DNA of 17,629 bases, from contig CALICC010000224.1 of assembly GCA_938049325.1 (NCBI GenBank), forward strand, positions 1 to 17,629. Direction: 5' to 3'. The position numbers and the translations under genes are program-made. The notes under the pieces are model-generated. The model was not told the origin of the DNA, did not search any database, and saw only the letters and a list, made by a program, of their open reading frames with translations. Below are positions 1-7,455 of the stretch, piece after piece (the first letter of the stretch is position 1; each line of letters starts with the position of its first letter). The DNA comes from an uncultured Ilumatobacter sp. GTDB taxonomy: Bacteria; Actinomycetota; Acidimicrobiia; Acidimicrobiales; Ilumatobacteraceae.

Positions 1-348
1 GACTTCAGAACCATCACCCGATCGATCACGGCGGGCGAGGCAATCGATCAGGCCGAGACCATCGTCCAGATGCTGCAGCCGCTGCTCGAGGAGATCGATC
101 CATCGCCGGGTATCCGCCTCCTCGGAGTGAGTGGATCGAACCTCGGACCGGTCTTTCATCAGATGACACTCGACGAAGCTCGTGACGAAGCTCCCGAATT
201 CGGAGCCACAGAGGCGATGCTCGACCAGATTCGCGAGCGGTTTGGATCCGACGCGATCGGTCACGCGAGCTCGGTGCGTGGAGGTGCGATTCGCAACGTC
301 AAACGAGGCGAACAGCAATGGGGGCCGGATCAAGAAAAAGGCCGGTGA
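1..348 (+). CDS. dinB: DNA polymerase IV (Y-family), C-terminal part
   Basis: The reading frame is open from base 1, so the gene enters from the left and only its last 115 codons are present. What is seen is the little-finger domain of a Y-family polymerase: it begins DFRTITRSIT, followed by a helix, then the IRLLGVSGSNL strand that is characteristic of DinB proteins. The tail contains IRERFGSDAIGHAS, the usual DinB C-terminal helix. The little finger contacts DNA and helps set lesion specificity; the catalytic palm with its acidic residues lies outside the window. The family performs translesion synthesis and is error-prone. No SOS operator can be judged because the promoter is off the window. 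The next gene, a DUF3040 membrane protein, starts 58 bases downstream and appears to have its own promoter. The family call is confident from the two motifs. Confidence 0.88.
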   Translation, partial: DFRTITRSITAGEAIDQAETIVQMLQPLLEEIDPSPGIRLLGVSGSNLGPVFHQMTLDEARDEAPEFGATEAMLDQIRERFGSDAIGHASSVRGGAIRNVKRGEQQWGPDQEKGR

Positions 349-371
349 CACGTCGAATCCGGGTACTCGCG

Positions 372-400
372 TTGAGGAATCGTCCCCGACGTGCGATGAT
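372..400 (+). promoter_or_regulatory. Candidate promoter of the DUF3040 gene (leaderless type)
   Basis: TTGAGG at 372-377 and GATGAT at 395-400 are separated by exactly 17 bases, and the hexamer ends 6 bases before the GTG start at 407. The same 6-7 base distance between a -10-like hexamer and a start codon is seen at four other genes here. No Shine-Dalgarno sequence is visible. The -10 match is moderate (first base is G instead of T), so the call rests mainly on spacing. Confidence 0.45.
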
Positions 401-406
401 GGCGTT

Positions 407-736
407 GTGCCTTTGTCGGAACACGAACAGCGCATCCTTCGAGAGATCGAAGAAGAGCTCGAGCAGGACCCGACGTTCGCGCAACGCGGCTATCGCGTTT
501 CGCGTCGCAGGTCGGCGTTCTTTGCCGGTGGATTGATCCTCGGACTCGGTGTCACCGTTGCGTGTCTTGCCGTCAGTTTCATCGCTGCATTCGCGGCCTT
601 TCTCTTCGTGCTGTTCATGGCCGTCAAGCTCGAGCAAGAGGTCCGGGTACTCGGACGCGAACAGCTCGGTCAACTGCCCATCTCGGCATGGCTCAACGCT
701 CGGCGCCCCGACGCGCAGAGCGACGTCTCCGACTGA
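407..736 (+). CDS. DUF3040 family membrane protein
   Basis: The 109-residue protein begins MPLSEHEQRILREIEEEL, the hallmark N-terminus of the actinobacterial DUF3040 family. This fixes the GTG at 407 as the start even though the frame is open further upstream. Residues 1-30 are an acidic amphipathic helix, followed by a basic stretch (RVSRRRS, 30-36). A long hydrophobic block at about 38-73 probably forms a two-helix membrane hairpin, and a charged tail of about 35 residues follows. The biochemical function of the family is unknown. In other actinobacteria such genes occur close to dinB and the mraZ division cluster, and here too it sits beside dinB and about 8 kb from mraZ. It is convergent with the transglutaminase gene, with only 12 bases between the two stop codons and no clear terminator. 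Family assignment is confident; the role is not known. Confidence 0.85.
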   Translation: MPLSEHEQRILREIEEELEQDPTFAQRGYRVSRRRSAFFAGGLILGLGVTVACLAVSFIAAFAAFLFVLFMAVKLEQEVRVLGREQLGQLPISAWLNARRPDAQSDVSD

Positions 737-748
737 CGAGCGGCGCGT

Positions 749-3052
749 TCAGCGCAGCACGGTGAAGTAGCGGCGGATCTTCGCCGTGGGCGTCAGCGAA
801 TCGGTGACCGCTCGCTCCACCTGCCGGCACCAACTGGCGCAACTCTCCAACGTTGTCGTGCCGTAGCTGCCGATCTTGTTCAGTTTGTCCTCGCCGTCGG
901 CTGCATAGTTGACCTCGGTCACGACTTCGGCGAGTGACTGCATCGGGCGGGCGGCCACGGCGAACACCGACGATGTTGCGTCGGCGACTTCGAGTGGCGT
1001 GAGGCCCGCTGCTGATTCGAGGCCCATCTCCTCCATGGCCACCGTCGCTCGGTCCCACAGGCCGGCAAGCTGCGTTCGAGGAGCGCCAGCAAGCGAGCGC
1101 CGCACTCGACGCACGATGACCGGCATCGCAATGGTAAGACCGATGAGCAGCAGAAGGCCGAGTTGGCGCCACGGAATGCTCACGTTGGCGGAAACCGCTG
1201 CGGCGACCGGTTCGGAATCGACTGGGGGAGTGGTGGTGGCGGGTGCGGCGGGGATGCCGGGAATGGTTGACACGGCGGGCGTGCCCGGGTCGACGATGGT
1301 GGTCGGCGTCACGACCGTCGACGGTGGCGTGGACCCAGGGACGGCGCCCTCGTCAGAGGTGTCGCCGCCAGCGGGTGGCTGCTCTTGTTCCTGTGGGACA
1401 TCGGTGTAGTTCTCGGCGAACGGGGCGCCGCGCCCTGGCGTCGGCTCGAAGGGCACCCACCCGTAGTCGTCGAACCACACCTCGGGCCACGCGTGAGCGT
1501 TTCGGCCGAGGACCGAATAGGTGCCGGAACCGTCGTTCTCGCCGGGCGTGAAGCCAACTGACACGCGTGAGGGGATGCCGATCGTGCGCAGCATCGCAGC
1601 GTACGTTCCAGCGAACTGCTCGCAGTACCCCACTCGATTCCGAAGGAACGACTCGATTTCGTTGTTGCCGTGTCCTTCTTGGATCTCGAGGCTGTACTCG
1701 AAGTTGTCGCGCATCCAGTGCTGCAACGTGAAGGCGATTTCGTACGTGTTCGTCATGTCGCCGACGACGCCCAGGGTGGTTTCGCGCACGGAACTGGGAA
1801 AGTCGGCTGGGAGTTCGAGGTAGATCGGGTCACCAGAGTTGTCGGAACTCGATGCCGCCAACTGAGCTGCGGTGAACCGGGGTGATGCCGACTCGACGAG
1901 GAAGGTGTCGCCACGTTCCAGATCGCTGCCGGTCTTGACCAGCGTCGCACTGTCGGCGTTCCAGCGCAGGTCGTCTTGAATGTCGCCGACACCATTGGCG
2001 TTGGTCGGATCGGCAGCGGCTGGAAGCAGCGGGCCGCCCAGGTTGTTGATCACGATCTCTTGGCGGATCTGGATCGACCCAGGCGCTGCCTCGCCGATCG
2101 ATGAGTTGGTGCGGGTCAAACCTCGCGAGGGGATACCCCACACTCGGCCGTCGAAGCTGGCGAGTGCCGATGATCGCCAGTACGAGTCGATGTCGGCGCG
2201 CACGGTGAACAGTTCGGTCGTCGAGCGGTTGGTCAGACGCGACCGGATGTCGACGAGCGGGCTCACGACCTCGGTCACGCTGCCGCCGTTGCCGCCCTTC
2301 GTTTCGTAGATCGGCTCGGCGTTGGCGCCGGGAAGTCGCGGTCCGACGAACCCGGCAATCAGCGCGATGGCGAGCGCGGAGCCAAGAGCGACCGGCAACA
2401 TGCGCCCCGAGAGATTGGGGCGGGCCGAGCCGATGGTTGCGGAGCGAACTGGGGCGTGATGCTGGCGAAGCACGATCGTTGCCACCACGCCGGTGCCCAC
2501 GAGCAGCATGGTCGATGCAATCCGACCCCGATCGGTTCCGAGGGCAGCGACGAAAACGAAGAGGACGCCACCCGGGACCAGCGCTTCTGCACGGGCAAAC
2601 GCACGGAAGGCAAACGTGTCGGCGAGCAGCACCGCGGCGGCCACGCCAGCCGCAGCAACGACGTTCCAGCCGGCCAAGAACTTGACCGGGGCGACAGCGG
2701 TCGGGAACTGGCGACCAATGACGTCGAGGTCGAGGCGGAACAGACTCCACGTGTCGGGGGTCGGGAGCAGCAGTGAATAGGTCTCTCGATAGAACATCGC
2801 GCCGACGAGCCAGACGAGCACGAGAGCCGTGAGCGGAAACGCAGCCCATATCGGCGTGCGAGTGACCCGCAGAACGTAGGCGCCACCGTGGCCGACGATG
2901 GCGATGACCGCGAGGTTGTCGAAGAACTCCCAACCGCTGAAGACTCGGGAGAACCCGGCCGCGACGGCAAGCGAGTACGTCAGCAGCGCGACGGAGGCGA
3001 TCGCGTCGCCCCACGGGCCGGAGTCGAGTCGTTGTGTGTGGTCCTTCGCCAT
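749..3052 (-). CDS. TgpA-like membrane transglutaminase with DUF4129 tail
   Basis: This 767-residue protein has a TgpA-type layout. About six or seven membrane helices lie within residues 16-236, then a large presumably extracellular region to about 626. The transglutaminase core contains C477 (GYCEQFA) and H520 (NAHAWPEVW); the third catalytic position, 16 residues after the histidine, is E536 (FEPTPG) instead of the aspartate of Pseudomonas TgpA. A Pro/Thr-rich linker occupies about 556-615, a final membrane helix about 633-651, and a short cytoplasmic DUF4129-like tail ends the protein. The family's substrate is unknown; transglutaminase-like folds can act as proteases, amidases or cross-linkers, and a peptidoglycan or envelope protein target is inference. 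It is last in a three-gene operon after moxR and the DUF58 gene, with 5 bases between the DUF58 stop and its ATG. A GCGGGG stretch about 8 bases upstream may be its ribosome-binding site. Confidence 0.9.
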   Translation of the reverse strand: MAKDHTQRLDSGPWGDAIASVALLTYSLAVAAGFSRVFSGWEFFDNLAVIAIVGHGGAYVLRVTRTPIWAAFPLTALVLVWLVGAMFYRETYSLLLPTPDTWSLFRLDLDVIGRQFPTAVAPVKFLAGWNVVAAAGVAAAVLLADTFAFRAFARAEALVPGGVLFVFVAALGTDRGRIASTMLLVGTGVVATIVLRQHHAPVRSATIGSARPNLSGRMLPVALGSALAIALIAGFVGPRLPGANAEPIYETKGGNGGSVTEVVSPLVDIRSRLTNRSTTELFTVRADIDSYWRSSALASFDGRVWGIPSRGLTRTNSSIGEAAPGSIQIRQEIVINNLGGPLLPAAADPTNANGVGDIQDDLRWNADSATLVKTGSDLERGDTFLVESASPRFTAAQLAASSSDNSGDPIYLELPADFPSSVRETTLGVVGDMTNTYEIAFTLQHWMRDNFEYSLEIQEGHGNNEIESFLRNRVGYCEQFAGTYAAMLRTIGIPSRVSVGFTPGENDGSGTYSVLGRNAHAWPEVWFDDYGWVPFEPTPGRGAPFAENYTDVPQEQEQPPAGGDTSDEGAVPGSTPPSTVVTPTTIVDPGTPAVSTIPGIPAAPATTTPPVDSEPVAAAVSANVSIPWRQLGLLLLIGLTIAMPVIVRRVRRSLAGAPRTQLAGLWDRATVAMEEMGLESAAGLTPLEVADATSSVFAVAARPMQSLAEVVTEVNYAADGEDKLNKIGSYGTTTLESCASWCRQVERAVTDSLTPTAKIRRYFTVLR

Positions 3053-3057
3053 TGTGT

Positions 3058-4233
3058 TTACCCCGCACCCATCTCCGTGCCGGCTGCCGCCGTGGCGAGA
3101 CGTCGAGTCGATGAACGCCCGACCATCTTCGCCCAGGACGACAAGAACTCGGCGTCACTCCGGGCACTTGCACTGATGTTCCCGCGCGCCGGTTGGTCGG
3201 TCGTGACCGTGACCGTGGCCTGGGTCGGATCGACGACCGAGCTCGCGGACCGAATGCCGGCGCCCGAGCGAGAGCCGGAGACGACGACGAGCAATCCGAC
3301 ACCTTCGCCTGGATCTCGGTCGAGTGTGGGGAGCGGTGCGGTGCTCGGAGCGATTTCGGCGAGGGTCGACATTGCGTTGGTGGCTACGTCGGGTCCGCGT
3401 AGGTCACAGTCGCCGGTGACGAAACGCGTGACGAGGGAAGCATCTGCGGCGCTTTGGACCAAGCTCGCGGCCACGGTGATCGCCCGTTCGAATGACGTCG
3501 CGTCCGCGTAGGAAGCGGGGTCGGGGTCCAAGACGACCAGCATCCGCCGGAGCCCTTCGACCGAATGCTGCTTGACCAACAGCGCGTCGGAGCGTGCGGA
3601 CGCACGCCAGTGGATGGTGCGCGGTTCGTCGCCATCGACGTACTCGCGCAGGCTGTGAAACTCGCCGGGTCCGAGCCGACGGGCTTGCGCGAGGAGGTGT
3701 CGTCCGAGCGGCCCGTTCCCGAGCTCTGGCATTTCGAGCGGATGGGCGCGTGGGGCCACGATCACCCGGTCGACGCCGGCAACGAGTCGGACTCGCCGAA
3801 GCAGACCGAGCGGGTCGCGTGTTTCGGCGTGGAGCGGTCCGAGGTCGATGACCCCGCGCGTCGTGGTGGGAAGCTGGTATCCCGCGCTTGCCATGGACAT
3901 TCTCGCCATTGGCTCGACGGTGAGTTCGGCGAGGTGATCGGCGGCGTGCTGGCGTCGAACGCGTTCGGTGAGACCGAATCGGGTCGAGCGCACGCTGCCG
4001 TGGTGCTGCAACGCGAGTTCGACGCGCCCGACGTCGCCGGCGACGAGCGCCGTCGGGCGAATGCGGCGCGCTCCGGACACCTTTGGGCTGCGTACGGCCA
4101 CGAAGACGAACGCTGCGAACAACGACGCGAGGAAGGCTGTGCCGATCACGAAGAGTTCGATCACACCGAACATGCGGCCGATCGCGATCGAGCCGAGCCC
4201 GGCAACGATGGCAACGGCGCCGAACCGGGTCAT
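3058..4233 (-). CDS. DUF58 domain protein
   Basis: The 391-residue protein starts with two membrane helices (about 5-20 and 24-46). A soluble part follows, with the DUF58 signature at about 191-214: GEFHSLREYVDGDEPRTIHW followed by RASAR, the usual reY..GD...I.W..saR pattern. The downstream portion (about 228-345) resembles the von Willebrand A-like fold found after DUF58, with hydrophobic strands such as RRMLVVLDPDP, but no clear metal-binding DxSxS site was found. DUF58 proteins are encoded beside MoxR ATPases in many bacteria and are believed to be their clients or adaptors; the molecular activity is not established. Thirteen bases separate its ATG from the moxR stop, and no in-frame start lies further upstream before that stop. 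It is co-directional with moxR and the transglutaminase gene, most likely one transcript. Confidence 0.85.
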   Translation of the reverse strand: MTRFGAVAIVAGLGSIAIGRMFGVIELFVIGTAFLASLFAAFVFVAVRSPKVSGARRIRPTALVAGDVGRVELALQHHGSVRSTRFGLTERVRRQHAADHLAELTVEPMARMSMASAGYQLPTTTRGVIDLGPLHAETRDPLGLLRRVRLVAGVDRVIVAPRAHPLEMPELGNGPLGRHLLAQARRLGPGEFHSLREYVDGDEPRTIHWRASARSDALLVKQHSVEGLRRMLVVLDPDPASYADATSFERAITVAASLVQSAADASLVTRFVTGDCDLRGPDVATNAMSTLAEIAPSTAPLPTLDRDPGEGVGLLVVVSGSRSGAGIRSASSVVDPTQATVTVTTDQPARGNISASARSDAEFLSSWAKMVGRSSTRRLATAAAGTEMGAG

Positions 4234-4246
4234 CGCCGACGTGCCG

Positions 4247-5257
4247 TCATGACCGAGCGACAGGAACGGGCACCCGGTCGAAGATGTCTCGGATCACGTC
4301 GTCAGCAGTGGTTCGGCCTGCATGGTCGGGACGGAGCACGAGTCGGTGAGCGAGGGCGGAGACGCCGACCGCCTTGACATCGTCGGGGGTTGCGTAGTTG
4401 CGGCCCTGTGCCGCAGCGTGGGCTTTCGACGCGGCGGCGAGTTGCAGCGTCGCCCGCGGCGACAGCCCGAGTTCGATCGCGGGATGACTGCGGCTGGCCT
4501 CTGACACGTCGACCATGTACGACTTGAGTGCGGTCGCCATGTACACCGACTTGACCGCCTCGATCATGGTCAGCACCTCTTGGCCTGACACGACGGGTCC
4601 GATTGCTTTGAGCGCGTCGCTCGACCCTCGGCTGTCGAGGAGTTCGAGTTCGGCTTCGCGGCCTGGGTAGCCGATCGAGATACGCAGGAGGAACCGGTCG
4701 AGCTGGCTTTCCGGAAGGCGGTAGGTGCCTTCCTGTTCGACCGGGTTCTGCGTAGCGATGACCATGAACGGGGGCGGCAGCGTACGGCTCACGCCATCAG
4801 CACTGACCTGGCGTTCCTCCATTGCTTCGAGGAGCGCTGACTGAGTCTTTGGCGAGGCGCGGTTGATTTCGTCTGCGAGCAAGATGTTCGTGAACATCGG
4901 ACCCGGTTCGAACCTGAACGATTCGGTCGCACGTGAGTAGATGCTCACGCCGACCAGGTCGGTCGGCAGCAGGTCGGGTGTGAACTGCACGCGCCTCCAG
5001 GAGCAATCGACCGACGCCGACAGCGCCTTGGCCAAGCTCGTCTTGCCGACTCCTGGTACGTCCTCGACGAGAAGGTGGCCTTCGGCGAGGAGGCACACGA
5101 CGGCCAACTCAATTGCCTTCGGCTTGCCGCGGATGACCTGCGCGATGTTGGTCGTCACGGCTTCGAAGAGTTGAGCGAAGCTGCGCGTCGAACTCGACCC
5201 GTTCTGGACGTTCGTTTGAGTGGGAACGGGTTCGCCTGCGCTGATATCCGTGGTCAC
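4247..5257 (-). CDS. MoxR family AAA+ ATPase
   Basis: The protein is 336 residues from the GTG at 5257. An ATG at 5413 in the same frame is rejected because it would overlap the divergent ROK gene and add 52 residues with no family resemblance. From the GTG start, the Walker A motif is VPGVGKTS (G69-T73), Walker B is LLADEINRA (D129 E130), sensor 1 is IATQNP (N171), and the MoxR-typical EGTYRLPESQLDRF contains R188. Length and motif order are those of MoxR. MoxR ATPases are thought to act as chaperones that mature or activate partner complexes using ATP; here the operon partners are the DUF58 protein and the membrane transglutaminase. A -10-like TACTCT lies 7 bases upstream of the GTG and no Shine-Dalgarno is seen, so the message may be leaderless. 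Family assignment is secure; the start is likely but not proven. Confidence 0.9.
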   Translation of the reverse strand: MTTDISAGEPVPTQTNVQNGSSSTRSFAQLFEAVTTNIAQVIRGKPKAIELAVVCLLAEGHLLVEDVPGVGKTSLAKALSASVDCSWRRVQFTPDLLPTDLVGVSIYSRATESFRFEPGPMFTNILLADEINRASPKTQSALLEAMEERQVSADGVSRTLPPPFMVIATQNPVEQEGTYRLPESQLDRFLLRISIGYPGREAELELLDSRGSSDALKAIGPVVSGQEVLTMIEAVKSVYMATALKSYMVDVSEASRSHPAIELGLSPRATLQLAAASKAHAAAQGRNYATPDDVKAVGVSALAHRLVLRPDHAGRTTADDVIRDIFDRVPVPVARS

Positions 5258-5264
5258 GGCAAGC

Positions 5265-5270
5265 AGAGTA
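5265..5270 (-). promoter_or_regulatory. -10 element of the moxR operon (leaderless)
   Basis: On the - strand TACTCT occupies 5270 to 5265, ending 7 bases before the GTG start of moxR at 5257. No convincing -35 hexamer is present at 16-18 bases spacing. The same hexamer is used on the opposite strand for the ROK gene, within an 83-base divergent intergenic region. Confidence 0.45.
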
Positions 5271-5328
5271 GACGGGTCGCGACGCAGAAGCCCGTCGTTG
5301 ACTGGGTCTCGACGCAAGCGCGTGCGGA

Positions 5329-5334
5329 TACTCT
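5329..5334 (+). promoter_or_regulatory. -10 element of the ROK gene (leaderless)
   Basis: TACTCT lies 6 bases before the GTG start at 5341. A TTGACT at 5298-5303 is present but the spacer would be 25 bases, so it is probably not the matching -35. The absence of a Shine-Dalgarno sequence before the GTG supports a leaderless start. Confidence 0.45.
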
Positions 5335-5340
5335 CGAAGC

Positions 5341-6204
5341 GTGAACGAAGCACCGGCGCAGTCGGCTCCGACGCTAGCGGTGGCAATCGAGCCGACTCGA
5401 TTGGCAGCAGCACTGGTCGAAACGGGTGGAAACGTGCTGGTACGTGATCGAGTGACCATGCCGAGCCGCGACGTCTGGGGGACGCTCGAACGTCTGGTGC
5501 TCCGCGTCACCGCTGCCGCTCCAGACACCGTCGCACCGTTCACCTCGGTCGGCGTGAGCTGTGTCGGACCGGTCGACGAACAGGCGGGCACGGTCTCGCC
5601 GCCGTATCTGTCTTCCTGGACGAGTTTCGCGCTGCGCGAACAGTTGGAGGAACTCACCAACAAGCCGGTCGTGCTGGCCTCCGCCGGCGCCGCGGCGGCT
5701 GAAGCCGAGCGGACCATCGGCGAAGCCCAGGACACGGCGAGCTTTCTGGCCATCGTTGCCGATGCCACGGTCGACTCGGCGTGTGTGATCGATGGTCAGC
5801 GGTTGCGGGGCGCCCACGGCAATGCCGGAGCGATCGCGCACATCACGGTCGACCCTGGAGGCCTTGCGTGCTGGTGCGGTGCGCAAGGCTGTCTCGAGCC
5901 GTACCTCTCGTCGATCGCGCTCGAAGCCGAGATGAACCGTCCGCTCGGTCGGGCGAACGACTCGATCATCGAGCGCAGCGGACTCATGCTGGGTCGAGCG
6001 ATCGCGTCGATCTGTGCGACCGTCGACGTCGATTCGGTGTTCATCACCGGTGCGCTCGTCGACGTGTTCGGCGATCGACTGTTGGCCACGGCGCGGCGTG
6101 AGCTGGCCACTCGCAGTCGACTCGACTTTCTCGAAGAACTGACCTTGGTCGAGCCGGTCGAGCACATCGCGAGCCTCGTGCGTGCGGCCTCCTTGGTTGT
6201 GTAG
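5341..6204 (+). CDS. ROK-fold protein, apparently without kinase active site
   Basis: The 287-residue protein keeps the ROK zinc site: H167 and the CWCGAQGC cluster (C177, C179, C184) followed by E186. It has lost the other signatures. The N-terminal phosphate loop, usually DxGGT, reads AIEPT (A15, E17, P18, T19). The segment that normally carries the catalytic aspartate in NDA reads SAG (S114, A115). The AGEIGH sugar-contact motif reads AGAIAH (162-167). No helix-turn-helix precedes the ROK part, so it is not a NagC/XylR-type repressor. Known ROK enzymes phosphorylate sugars such as glucose or N-acetylmannosamine; by these losses this one probably does not, and may bind a sugar or another protein instead. 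It is divergent from moxR, with 83 bases between the start codons, and ends 30 bases before the acyl-CoA dehydrogenase. Fold assignment is confident; function is unknown. Confidence 0.8.
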   Translation: MNEAPAQSAPTLAVAIEPTRLAAALVETGGNVLVRDRVTMPSRDVWGTLERLVLRVTAAAPDTVAPFTSVGVSCVGPVDEQAGTVSPPYLSSWTSFALREQLEELTNKPVVLASAGAAAAEAERTIGEAQDTASFLAIVADATVDSACVIDGQRLRGAHGNAGAIAHITVDPGGLACWCGAQGCLEPYLSSIALEAEMNRPLGRANDSIIERSGLMLGRAIASICATVDVDSVFITGALVDVFGDRLLATARRELATRSRLDFLEELTLVEPVEHIASLVRAASLVV

Positions 6205-6221
6205 CCCGACGAGCGGAGTTG

Positions 6222-6227
6222 TAGCGT
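6222..6227 (+). promoter_or_regulatory. -10 element of the acyl-CoA dehydrogenase gene
   Basis: TAGCGT ends 7 bases before the ATG at 6235, within a 30-base gap after the ROK gene. A TTGTGT at 6197-6202 could serve as a poor -35 (19-base spacer). The GAAGG immediately before the ATG is too close to be a good Shine-Dalgarno site, so a leaderless start is favoured. Confidence 0.4.
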
Positions 6228-6234
6228 CGAAGGC

Positions 6235-7455
6235 ATGCAGCCGACGTATACCCCAGAAGCCGAGGCGTACCGGGAAAAGGTTCAGGCGTTCCTTGCCGAG
6301 AAGCTCCCGTCGAACTGGCAAGGCACCGGCGCCATCGAAGGCGAGGAACTCGAGACGTTCGTCGCGGAATGGCGCAACGTCCTGTACGAAGCCAAGTACC
6401 TCGCGCCCGGTTGGCCGGTCGAATACGGCGGCGCGGGTCTCACCGCGCTCGAACAGGTGATCCTCGCCGAAGAGTTCACCAAGGCGGGTGTGCCGTCCGG
6501 TGGGCCCAACGACGTGTTCAGCATCCAGATGCTCGGCAACACCATGCTGATGTGGGGGACCGACGAACAAAAGGCGCACTATCTTCCGCGGCTCCTCAAG
6601 GGCGACGACACGTGGTGTCAGGGGTACTCGGAGCCCAACGCCGGTTCCGATCTCGCCAACATCGGGCTCAAAGCAGAGCTCGACGGCGACGAGTGGATTC
6701 TCAACGGTCAGAAGATCTGGACGTCCGCTGGGCACCTGGCCGACCACATCTTCACGCTGGCTCGCACCGATCCCGACTCCGCCAAGCACAAGGGCATTTC
6801 GTTCATGCTGGTTCCCATGGACCAGCCCGGCATCGAGGTCCGTCCGATCAAGATGATCTCGGGTGACAGCGAATTCAACGAGGTCTTCTACACCGATGCG
6901 CGTGTGCCGAAGGAAAACGTGCTCGGCGGTCTGAACAATGGCTGGGCCGTCGCGATGTCACTGCTCGGCTTCGAGCGCGGCGAGGCCGCAGCCACCGTGC
7001 CGATCATCTTCGGCGCGGAGATCGAACGGCTCACCGCAATGGCCCAAGAGCGCGGGCTGGCCGATGACCCGGTCATTCGCCAGCGCCTCGCGTGGTGCCA
7101 TACGAAAGTGCGCCTCATGAAGTTCAACGGCATGCGCGTCCTGACGCAATTCCTCAATGGTCATCACCCAGGCCCCGACGCTGCGATCGGCAAGCTGCTC
7201 TGGAGCGAGTACCACAAGGTCGTGACCGAGCTCGCGATGGACGTCATGGGCGCCGACGCACTTCACGTGGAAGGTCGTCGGCCGCCGTCGTCGTTCCAAA
7301 CCGACGATCCAGGCGCAGCGAACACCTCTGGTTCGTGGGTGAACACCTTCCTCAACGCGCGCGCCGGAACGATCTATGCAGGGTCGAGTCAGGTGCAACG
7401 CAACATCGTCGGCGAGATGATCCTCGGGTTGCCGAAGGAACCGAAGCCGTCTTGA
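6235..7455 (+). CDS. Acyl-CoA dehydrogenase (FadE-type)
   Basis: A full-length (406 residues) FAD flavoprotein that oxidises an acyl-CoA thioester to the 2,3-enoyl-CoA, passing electrons to electron-transfer flavoprotein. Seen are the N-terminal helical domain (to about 125), the flavin/substrate signature CQGYSEPNAGSDLA (128-141), the mid-domain NGQKIWTSAGHLADHIF (157-173), and the C-terminal signature TIYAGSSQVQRNIVGE (379-394). The medium-chain-type catalytic glutamate before the glycine of the last motif is alanine (A382). The LCAD/isovaleryl-CoA dehydrogenase-type base is present instead at E247 in LLGFERGEAA, so the enzyme should be active. The substrate cannot be told from sequence alone; actinobacteria carry many paralogues for fatty acids, branched acids and sterol side chains. 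Its TGA overlaps a TTG that may start the small downstream gene. Confidence 0.92.
   Translation: MQPTYTPEAEAYREKVQAFLAEKLPSNWQGTGAIEGEELETFVAEWRNVLYEAKYLAPGWPVEYGGAGLTALEQVILAEEFTKAGVPSGGPNDVFSIQMLGNTMLMWGTDEQKAHYLPRLLKGDDTWCQGYSEPNAGSDLANIGLKAELDGDEWILNGQKIWTSAGHLADHIFTLARTDPDSAKHKGISFMLVPMDQPGIEVRPIKMISGDSEFNEVFYTDARVPKENVLGGLNNGWAVAMSLLGFERGEAAATVPIIFGAEIERLTAMAQERGLADDPVIRQRLAWCHTKVRLMKFNGMRVLTQFLNGHHPGPDAAIGKLLWSEYHKVVTELAMDVMGADALHVEGRRPPSSFQTDDPGAANTSGSWVNTFLNARAGTIYAGSSQVQRNIVGEMILGLPKEPKPS

Noticed and set aside
182..406. Upstream extension of the DUF3040 frame
   Set aside because: It overlaps dinB and adds residues without family resemblance, whereas the family N-terminus PLSEHEQ begins right after the GTG at 407.
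1830..3302. 490-residue open frame on the - strand overlapping the transglutaminase and DUF58 genes
   Set aside because: It is in another frame of the same strand, very Arg/Pro-rich, and crosses the true gene boundary.
5298..5303. TTGACT as -35 of the ROK gene
   Set aside because: The spacer to TACTCT would be 25 bases, too long for a normal promoter.
5258..5413. ATG at 5413 as moxR start
   Set aside because: It would overlap the divergent ROK gene by 73 bases and add 52 non-conserved residues; the GTG at 5257 has a promoter-like hexamer next to it.
5374..6789. 471-residue open frame on the - strand
   Set aside because: It lies antisense to the ROK and acyl-CoA dehydrogenase genes, is rich in Arg, Asp and Gly as expected from a high-GC shadow frame, and shows no family motif.
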